From NCBI GenBank assembly GCA_900769275.1, contig CAAGGA010000079.1, positions 1 through 18,677 of the forward strand: a DNA stretch of 18,677 nt, in the 5' to 3' direction. This DNA is from an uncultured Prevotella sp. (GTDB lineage Bacteria > Bacteroidota > Bacteroidia > Bacteroidales > Bacteroidaceae). Under the pieces are notes generated by a model. It saw nothing but the letters and a program-made list of their open reading frames with translations. It was not told where the DNA came from and searched no databases. Below are positions 13,755 to 18,677 of the stretch, piece by piece. The position numbers and the translations under genes were made by a program. The first letter of the stretch is position 1; every line of letters begins with the position of its first letter.

Positions 13755-14870
13755 TCATTGCCGCGCCGTGCCGCTGACATAGTTTCTCCATTTTTCTATC
13801 AGAGCCTTAAAGTCCTCCGACCATTCGCTGCCGAAGTCCATCTGTCTTCCTGTGACGGGATGCACGAAACCGAGGGTCTCAGCATGGAGAGCCTGCCTGG
13901 GACAGAGGCGAAAACAGTTTTGGACAAAAGCCTTGTATGTGGAGGAACGTGTGCCGCGAAGTATCTCGCTGCCGCCATACCTCTCGTCTCCGAAGAGAGG
14001 ATGCCCGATATGCTTCATGTGTGCACGTATCTGATGGGTACGCCCAGTCTCAAGGATGCACTCTATGAGCGTCACGTAGCCGAAACGTTCCACTACCCTC
14101 CAATGCGTCACGGCGGGCTTTCCTATTCCCGAGTCAGGAGAGGTGACGGTCATGCGCAGCCTGTCCTTCGGGTCACGCGTGATATTCCCCTCTATCCTAC
14201 CCTCTTCTTCCGGGAAATGTCCCCAAACGAGTGCCTTGTAAGAACGGTGGGTGGTCTTGTCGAAGAACTGTTTGCCAAGCCTTGACTTGGCTTCGGGCGT
14301 CTTTGCCACGACGAGCAGACCACTCGTATCCTTGTCTATCCGGTGTACAAGTCCCACCTCCGGAGAGTTGGGATCAAACTCCGGCACGTCTTTCATGTGC
14401 CATGCCACGGCATTGATGAGAGTTCCGGAGAAGTTTCCCGCTCCGGGGTGCACCACCATTCCCGCCTCCTTGTTGATGACCATGAGCTGGTCATCCTCAT
14501 AGACGACGGCAAGCGGTATGTTCTCAGGATATATCGTGGCATCATGCTTGGGCTGCGAGAGCATCAACGTGATGACATCGCCCGGGCGTACCTTGTAGTT
14601 ACTCTTCACCGGACGTCCGTTGGCATGGATAAACCCCGCCTCCGCAGCAGACTGGATGCGGTTGCGGGAAGAGTGCTGCATGTGATCGAAAAGGAACTTA
14701 TCGACCCTGAGCGGCATCTGTCCGGCATCGGCAACGATGCGGAAATGCTCATGCAACTGCCCTGTTCCCCCCTCTCCAGAGGCATCGTCCATACGCGTCA
14801 TGCCATCACTGACAAGGTCAGCATCGTCCAAGCCCTCCAAGTCCTCATATTCTTCGTTGTATCCTATCAT
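13755..14870 (-). CDS. rluD: RluD-like 23S rRNA pseudouridine synthase
   Basis: Converts uridines to pseudouridine in large-subunit rRNA; RluD of E. coli acts on helix 69. The 371 residues hold an acidic N-terminal extension (about 1-40), an S4 RNA-binding domain (about 52-105, with RVDKFL at 55-60), and the RluA-family catalytic domain. The catalytic motif is HRIDKDTSGL (176-185) with Asp179, followed by RTHQIRAHM and GHPLFGDERYGG. The exact target base is assumed from family similarity. The gene begins inside the stop codon of the PASTA gene (ATGA), so the two are translationally coupled. The acidic extension is longer than in E. coli RluD. Confidence 0.93.
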   Translation of the reverse strand: MIGYNEEYEDLEGLDDADLVSDGMTRMDDASGEGGTGQLHEHFRIVADAGQMPLRVDKFLFDHMQHSSRNRIQSAAEAGFIHANGRPVKSNYKVRPGDVITLMLSQPKHDATIYPENIPLAVVYEDDQLMVINKEAGMVVHPGAGNFSGTLINAVAWHMKDVPEFDPNSPEVGLVHRIDKDTSGLLVVAKTPEAKSRLGKQFFDKTTHRSYKALVWGHFPEEEGRIEGNITRDPKDRLRMTVTSPDSGIGKPAVTHWRVVERFGYVTLIECILETGRTHQIRAHMKHIGHPLFGDERYGGSEILRGTRSSTYKAFVQNCFRLCPRQALHAETLGFVHPVTGRQMDFGSEWSEDFKALIEKWRNYVSGTARQ

Positions 14871-15532
14871 TCCAATATCTCTTCAAAGTCATCATTGTCA
14901 TCCTCTCCCCCAAAGACATCGCCGACCTCCGGCACGTCTTCATCATAATCCGTAACGTACAGTTCCTCCGAATCGTCCACCATACCGCTGCCTACCTGCA
15001 CCACAATGGGATCGTCGATGGAAATGCGGTCACCTGTCGCAAGGGCACGTCCGCGGCATTTCACGCCATAGACCCAATCCTTCTCGCCTGCCACGTACTC
15101 GGGCGCAGCAAGGACAAATCCCATGGAAGACAGTTTGGCAAAAGCCTCCCGATAGGACGAATTGTCGATAATGTCCGGCAAGGCAAGCGTAGGAGAACTG
15201 GCACTGTTGATTGTAAAATAGACAGTCCTGCCCGACTTCACTTTCAGCCCTGCCGCAGGCGACTGCGCAAGCACCGTGCCGGCAGGCAGCGTCTTCACAT
15301 ATCCAGTGTCGGTCACCTCCACATTCAGTCCCAATTGCTCAAGGATATGTGCAGCATCCTCAAGCGAATGCCTGCGCACATCGGGTATGGAGACAGACTC
15401 TCCATGATGCGTATAAACGTCCAGCCCGAACTTGACACCAATGACAAGCACCGCCACGACGGAAGCCATCGCAGCGAGGTTGAGCCAAAGGTATCGGCTG
15501 AAAATCTTATGCAAGAACTCTGACGGTCTCAT
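14867..15532 (-). CDS. Membrane-anchored PASTA-domain protein
   Basis: A 221-residue protein with a short cytoplasmic N-terminus, one membrane helix (about 17-38) and an extracytoplasmic part. Two PASTA domains follow at about 46-111 (IPDVRRHSLEDAAHILEQLG, then SPAAGLKVKSGRTVYFTI) and 116-184 (LPDIIDNSSYREAFAKLSSMG). The C-terminus from about 186 is strongly acidic. PASTA domains in kinases and penicillin-binding proteins bind muropeptides, so a cell-wall role is plausible, but no kinase or transpeptidase domain is attached. The neighbour ddl supports that reading. It is the first gene of its array; a promoter lies only about 12 bases before the ATG, giving a very short leader. Confidence 0.93.
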   Translation of the reverse strand: MRPSEFLHKIFSRYLWLNLAAMASVVAVLVIGVKFGLDVYTHHGESVSIPDVRRHSLEDAAHILEQLGLNVEVTDTGYVKTLPAGTVLAQSPAAGLKVKSGRTVYFTINSASSPTLALPDIIDNSSYREAFAKLSSMGFVLAAPEYVAGEKDWVYGVKCRGRALATGDRISIDDPIVVQVGSGMVDDSEELYVTDYDEDVPEVGDVFGGEDDNDDFEEILE

Positions 15533-15543
15533 CTTTTTGGATA

Positions 15544-15574
15544 CAAAGTTATGACAAAGCTGCGAGATAACAAA
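15544..15574 (-). promoter_or_regulatory. Bacteroidota-type promoter of the PASTA-rluD-ddl array
   Basis: On the minus strand TTTG (15574-15571) is followed after exactly 19 bases by TAACTTTG (15551-15544). Only 11 bases separate the -7 box from the ATG at 15532, so transcription should start within a few bases of the start codon. Confidence 0.85.
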
Positions 15575-15661
15575 ATTTTCTTCGGCTTTTTATCATTCTT
15601 TTAATGGTATAACACGCACGTACGGAGACAAGAGAAAAAGCACATTATCTGTTTGCAAAAC

Positions 15662-15749
15662 AAAAGCGGCGCTATTACAAGGTAAAAGCGGCGTTATTAC
15701 ATGGTAAAAGCTATGCTTTTGCATTGTAAAAGCATAGCTTTTGCAACCT
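15662..15749. repeat. 22-nt-period repeat block, locus 2
   Basis: Four contiguous 22-base units begin at 15662, 15684, 15706 and 15728. Units 1 and 2 share the core AAAAGCGGCG(C/T)TATTACA. Units 3 and 4 have cores AAAAGCTATGCTTTT and AAAAGCATAGCTTTT, which are reverse complements of each other and form a 15-bp hairpin with a 7-base loop. The layout (two forward units, one palindromic unit, one inverted unit) parallels locus 1 at 283-363. It lies between the rpmH terminator and the PASTA promoter. No other feature is seen between 15575 and 15808. Confidence 0.85.
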
Positions 15750-15808
15750 ATTGTGTTTCAGTGCATTACAATACCACTTTCCTGCCATGCCTTTTTCGTC
15801 TCCTGCAG

Positions 15809-15847
15809 CAAAACAGAAAGGCAGCCTCCCGTCTCCGGAAGGCTGCC
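15809..15847 (-). terminator. Intrinsic terminator of rpmH
   Basis: On the minus strand the stem GGCAGCCT pairs with AGGCTGCC (15847-15840 and 15827-15820), extended inward by two more G-C pairs, and is followed by the T-rich stretch TTTCTGTTTT. A second, upstream hairpin with arms CCCTCG and CGAGGG lies at 15855-15870 in the same untranslated region. Confidence 0.82.
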
Positions 15848-15912
15848 ATCCTTTCCCTCGGAAGCGAGGGAGTAATACCCTGACACTGGGCTGCGAAGCG
15901 CGACGTCAGAGA

Positions 15913-16068
15913 TTACTTTCCGTGATGCTCGTCACTTACAGTGAGCTTCTTGCGACCATGTGCACGGCGAGAAGCCAAAACGCGACGACCATTCTTCGTT
16001 GCCATACGCGCACGGAAACCATGCTTGTTTACGCGGCGACGGTTGTGGGGCTGAAATGTTCTTTTCAT
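15913..16068 (-). CDS. rpmH: 50S ribosomal protein L34
   Basis: A small basic protein of the large ribosomal subunit. Reading from the ATG at 16068 to TAA at 15913 gives 51 residues beginning MKRTFQPHNRRRVNKHGFRA and continuing RMATKNGRRVLASRRAHGRKK, the canonical L34 sequence, with a short SDEHHGK tail. The length is slightly above the 44-46 of E. coli, as is usual for Bacteroidota because of the C-terminal tail. It has its own promoter and terminator and so appears monocistronic. The usual rpmH neighbours of many bacteria, rnpA and dnaA, are absent; efp is divergent to it. Confidence 0.97.
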   Translation of the reverse strand: MKRTFQPHNRRRVNKHGFRARMATKNGRRVLASRRAHGRKKLTVSDEHHGK

Positions 16069-16147
16069 TGTAACTATATATTATTTTTGTTATTGATCTG
16101 CGACGATGTTTCTACAAGATTGTCTGCCATTCACGCAATTCAGGGTG

Positions 16148-16178
16148 CAAAATTACTCATTTCTTTTGAAATAACAAA
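16148..16178 (-). promoter_or_regulatory. Bacteroidota-type promoter of rpmH
   Basis: On the minus strand TTTG (16178-16175) is followed after exactly 19 bases by TAATTTTG (16155-16148). The predicted leader before the rpmH ATG is about 70 bases. Confidence 0.85.
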
Positions 16179-16250
16179 GAAAAGTGGTGAAATTAGCATC
16201 CAAAAACAGTAAAATTCTTGATTATTAGTCGTTTTTTGGCAAAAAAATCG

Positions 16251-16258
16251 TAACTTTG
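16251..16258 (+). promoter_or_regulatory. Probable -7 element for efp
   Basis: TAACTTTG matches TAnnTTTG and lies 41 bases before the efp ATG. No TTTG lies at the usual 19-base spacing; the nearest, in a T-run at 16235-16238, is only 12 bases upstream. The promoter is likely but its -33 part is not canonical. Confidence 0.6.
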
Positions 16259-16299
16259 TACCCACAAACAGAATAATACAACAAGTTTTCTTATTTACA

Positions 16300-16866
16300 A
16301 TGATTAATTCACAGGACATAAAGAAAGGTGTTGCAGTCCGCATGGACGGTGGCATTTGGGTGTGCATCGACTTCCAGCACCGCAAGCCGGGCAAGGGTAA
16401 CACCATCATGAACATCAAGTTGAAGAACGTAACTGACGGACGCGTGCTTGAGCGCCGTTTCAACATCGGTGAGAAACTCGAAGACGTACAGATTACACGT
16501 CGCCCATATCAATACCTCTACAAAGAGGGCGAAGACTATATCTTCATGAATCAGGAGACCTACGACCAGACTCCTATCCCCGCAGACCTCGTGACCGGCG
16601 TGGAATACATGAAAGAGTCAGACATCGTGGAAGTGGTCAGCGATGCCGACACCGACACGGTACTCTATGCCGAAATGCCTGTGAAGACAGTGCTCCGCGT
16701 CACACATTCCGAGCCGGGCATCAAGGGCGACACTGCAACAAACACCCTCAAGCCCGCCACACTTGAGACTGGCGTGGAAATAAGGGTTCCCCTGTTTATC
16801 GAAGAAGGAGAACTCGTTCAGGTAGATACTCGCGACGGTTCATACATCCAGCGTGTGAAGGAGTAA
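16300..16866 (+). CDS. efp: Translation elongation factor P
   Basis: EF-P enters the ribosomal E site and relieves stalling at consecutive prolines. The 188 residues cover the KOW-like N-terminal domain and the two OB domains, including RRFNIGEKLEDVQ and the C-terminal signature around HSEPGIKGDTATNTLKPA, then IRVPLFIEEGELVQVDTRDGSY in the last domain. The functional loop reads HRKPGKGNT, with Lys32 at the position of E. coli Lys34, the residue modified there by EpmA and EpmB. No modification enzyme is encoded in the window. The start fits the family (MINSQDIKKG). It is divergent from rpmH, with 231 bases between the two start codons that hold both promoters. Confidence 0.97.
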   Translation: MINSQDIKKGVAVRMDGGIWVCIDFQHRKPGKGNTIMNIKLKNVTDGRVLERRFNIGEKLEDVQITRRPYQYLYKEGEDYIFMNQETYDQTPIPADLVTGVEYMKESDIVEVVSDADTDTVLYAEMPVKTVLRVTHSEPGIKGDTATNTLKPATLETGVEIRVPLFIEEGELVQVDTRDGSYIQRVKE

Positions 16867-17003
16867 AACCAGAGTATCATCATCCGTCGGATAAACGGCA
16901 AGACCGGAAAGACGACATGACAACGTCCGGATTATCTTTCCAAAAGACAACGGCATTGCAGTCATGCGACAGGATGACCTGACAACCCCAACAACATGAC
17001 AAC

Positions 17004-18041
17004 ATGATTTACTCAATCATAGTACCGGTATTCAACAGGCCTGACGAGGTGGACGAACTGCTTGACAGTCTCACCCGTCAGGCTTTTTCCGATTTTGAAG
17101 TCATCATCGTGGAGGACGGCTCCGCAGTCCCATGTAAAGAGGTATGCGACAGATACGCCGACCGCCTCGACCTGCACTACTACAGCAAAGAGAACTCCGG
17201 ACCGGGGCAGAGCCGCAACTACGGTGCAGAACGCGCCAAGGGAGACTATCTCCTTATCCTCGACAGCGACGTGGTATTGCCCGAGGGTTATCTCAGCGCA
17301 GTGGATAAGGAACTGACAGAGAACCCATGCGATGCTTTCGGAGGAGCCGACACATCGCACCCCTCATTCTCCGATGTACAGAAAGCCATCTCCTACTCCA
17401 TGACGAGTTTCTTCACCACAGGCGGAATACGCGGCGGAAAGAAAAAACTGGACAGATTCTATCCGCGCTCCTACAACATGGGCATAAAGCGAGAGGTATA
17501 TCAGGCACTCGGAGGATTCTCACGGATGCGCTTCGGAGAAGACATTGATTTCTCATACCGCATCGTAGAAGCCGGGTACTCCTGCCGCCTGTTCCCCGAA
17601 GCATGGGTATGGCACAAACGCCGCACAGACCTCCGGAAATTCTTCCGACAGGTATATAACAGCGGTATCGCGCGCATCAATCTCGAAAAGCGTCATCCCG
17701 GAACAATGAGGCTGGTACATCTCCTGCCCATGGTCTTCACCGTGGGAGTGATATGTCTCATCCTCACATCCATGACGGGAAGACTCCTGATGCACTATGA
17801 CGACGTGCAACGATGGTACTGGCTGTGCGCCGCACCATGGATTCCCATCCTGCTCTATTCCATGATAATATTCACGGACTCAAGCCTACGGAACAAGTCC
17901 GTAAAGATAGGACTGATAAGCATTGCCGCTGCATTCACCCAACTCATGGGCTACGGTTTCGGATTCCTGGAAGCATGGTGGAAACGCTGTGTGTGCAGGA
18001 AAGACGAGTTCCAAGCCTTTGAGAAAACATTCTATAAATAG
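17004..18041 (+). CDS. Family 2 glycosyltransferase with C-terminal membrane segments
   Basis: A 345-residue inverting GT-A glycosyltransferase. The N-terminal domain shows SIIVPVFNRPDE (4-15), FEVIIVEDGS (31-40), the metal-binding DSD at 87-89 in LLILDSDVVLP, and the acceptor-side acidic pair in RFGEDIDFSYRI (176-187; Glu179 and Asp180). Three hydrophobic segments follow at about 238-258, 271-291 and 302-324, so the enzyme is probably anchored with its catalytic domain in the cytoplasm and acts on a lipid-linked or cell-surface glycan. Donor and acceptor are not predictable. It lies 137 bases downstream of efp; a small non-coding gap and an out-of-frame ATGACAACATGA precede the start. There is no polysaccharide cluster around it. 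Confidence 0.93.
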   Translation: MIYSIIVPVFNRPDEVDELLDSLTRQAFSDFEVIIVEDGSAVPCKEVCDRYADRLDLHYYSKENSGPGQSRNYGAERAKGDYLLILDSDVVLPEGYLSAVDKELTENPCDAFGGADTSHPSFSDVQKAISYSMTSFFTTGGIRGGKKKLDRFYPRSYNMGIKREVYQALGGFSRMRFGEDIDFSYRIVEAGYSCRLFPEAWVWHKRRTDLRKFFRQVYNSGIARINLEKRHPGTMRLVHLLPMVFTVGVICLILTSMTGRLLMHYDDVQRWYWLCAAPWIPILLYSMIIFTDSSLRNKSVKIGLISIAAAFTQLMGYGFGFLEAWWKRCVCRKDEFQAFEKTFYK

Positions 18042-18043
18042 TA

Positions 18044-18170
18044 GGTTGGGGGTTTGGGGTTGTGGGTCTTTGGTTGTGGGTCAGATTAACCTTAGAACAC
18101 TATAGGAAGTCTCCACAACAAAAGCATTGTCAACCAACGACCTAAAGCCCAAAACCTAAAACCAACAACC
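18044..18170. repeat. Long imperfect inverted repeat made of telomere-like tracts
   Basis: A G/T-rich arm (18044-18082) and a C/A-rich arm (18132-18170) align antiparallel over 39 positions without gaps: by hand count 28 Watson-Crick pairs, 3 G-T pairs and 8 mismatches, with a 49-base spacer. The first arm starts two bases after the glycosyltransferase stop codon and the second ends four bases before the radC ATG, so the element fills the intergenic region. The G-rich arm also has four runs of three or more G. Confidence 0.75.
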
Positions 18171-18174
18171 AGCC

Positions 18175-18677
18175 ATGCTTGCCAATGAACCATACAAACT
18201 CGCCATCAATGCCTGGGCAGAAGATGACAGACCGCGGGAAAAACTCATGAAGCAGGGCGTAGGAGCCCTGTCGAACGCAGAACTACTTGCCATTCTCATC
18301 AGTTCGGGAAGCAGGAACGAAAGCGCTGTAGACCTGATGAAGCGCATCCTGGCACAATGCGACAACAGACTTAATGCCTTGGGAAAGATGAGCATTGAGG
18401 AACTGATGACCTTTAAGGGTATCGGCGAAGCAAAGGCAATAACCATCATTGCCGCAAGCGAACTGGGCAGAAGAAGGGAGCACGAAGAGGACATCCAGCG
18501 AGACGAACTGAACTCCCCCGATGCCCTCTACCATCATCTGAGGCACAGAATGCGTGACCTCGACGTGGAAGAAGCATACGTGGTGCTGATGAACCAGAAA
18601 TACAAGCACCTGAAAACCCTCCGGCTCTCACACGGAGGAATAACAGAAACCTCCGTCGATGTGCGGCTCATCATAAG
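18175..18677 (+). CDS. radC: RadC-family (UPF0758) protein, N-terminal part
   Basis: The reading frame from ATG at 18175 is open to the window end, giving 167 residues. The N-terminal region has the family pattern DRPREKLMKQGVGALS and NAELLAILISSGS, then a helix-hairpin-helix segment FKGIGEAKAITIIAASELGRR (about 80-100). The JAB/MPN domain begins with VEEAYVVLMNQKYKHL and SHGGITETSVDVR; its metal-binding HxHPSG-type motif would lie beyond the edge. Despite the name, a DNA-repair role for RadC is not established, and the molecular function is unclear. The start is chosen because it gives the usual N-terminus and follows the C/A-rich arm of the inverted repeat by four bases. Confidence 0.94.
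   Translation, partial: MLANEPYKLAINAWAEDDRPREKLMKQGVGALSNAELLAILISSGSRNESAVDLMKRILAQCDNRLNALGKMSIEELMTFKGIGEAKAITIIAASELGRRREHEEDIQRDELNSPDALYHHLRHRMRDLDVEEAYVVLMNQKYKHLKTLRLSHGGITETSVDVRLII

Noticed and set aside
15662..15749. CRISPR array
   Set aside because: The 22-base units are contiguous with no unique spacers, and no cas gene is in the window.
16867..17003. Small ORF of 21 codons and a near-match TATCTTTC promoter between efp and the glycosyltransferase gene
   Set aside because: The ORF has no family resemblance or ribosome-binding site, and the box lacks the final G and a partner TTTG at proper spacing.

Overview
The window looks like chromosome from a member of the Bacteroidota, most likely Prevotellaceae. 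Three minus-strand promoters have the phylum-specific form TTTG, 19 nt, TAAnTTTG. The gene order argR-GNAT-argG-argC-argD-proC-proB-proA and the block PASTA-rluD-ddl-acyltransferase are, to my knowledge, Bacteroidota arrangements. There is also a probable NigD-like lipoprotein. No phage, plasmid, transposase, CRISPR array, rRNA or tRNA is visible. The genus is an inference from gene order and repeats and was not tested by a search.

Layout. (1) Bases 1-185 (+) are the 3' end of a gene cut by the window edge. (2) Bases 186-598 form a convergent, gene-free interval rich in repeats. (3) Bases 599-9680 (-) hold one co-directional array: argR, a GNAT acyltransferase, argG, argC, argD, proC, proB, proA and murF. 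A promoter and an excellent ARG box lie just upstream of argR. (4) Bases 9849-15532 (-) hold a second array: a PASTA membrane protein, rluD, ddl, a PlsB-like acyltransferase, a lipoprotein and a Bax-inhibitor-1 family membrane protein. It has its own promoter and ends in a strong intrinsic terminator that abuts the argR promoter. (5) Bases 15913-16068 (-) are rpmH (L34), too short for a standard ORF cut-off, with its own promoter and terminator. (6) From 16251 (+) come efp, a membrane-anchored family-2 glycosyltransferase, and the 5' part of radC, cut by the window end.

How the genes work together. Array 3 makes arginine and proline from glutamate. The GNAT probably acylates glutamate, argC and argD carry out two later steps and argG acts near the end. 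argB, the carbamoyltransferase and argH are not in the window. proB, proA and proC are the complete glutamate-to-proline route. murF adds D-Ala-D-Ala to the peptidoglycan precursor, and ddl in array 4 makes that D-Ala-D-Ala, so both arrays touch the cell wall. The PASTA protein may also bind cell-wall material.

The genes themselves are ordinary. The unexplained structure is between them, in three intergenic repeat classes: (a) five copies of a short palindrome with GTCGAAGA arms, one with a compensatory base-pair change; (b) two loci 15 kb apart built on an exact 22-nt period, each ending in an inverted unit; (c) telomere-like G/T-rich or C/A-rich tracts that touch gene ends, one pair forming an ungapped 39-nt imperfect inverted repeat. 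I found no convincing new enzyme system. These repeats are the part most worth a second look.
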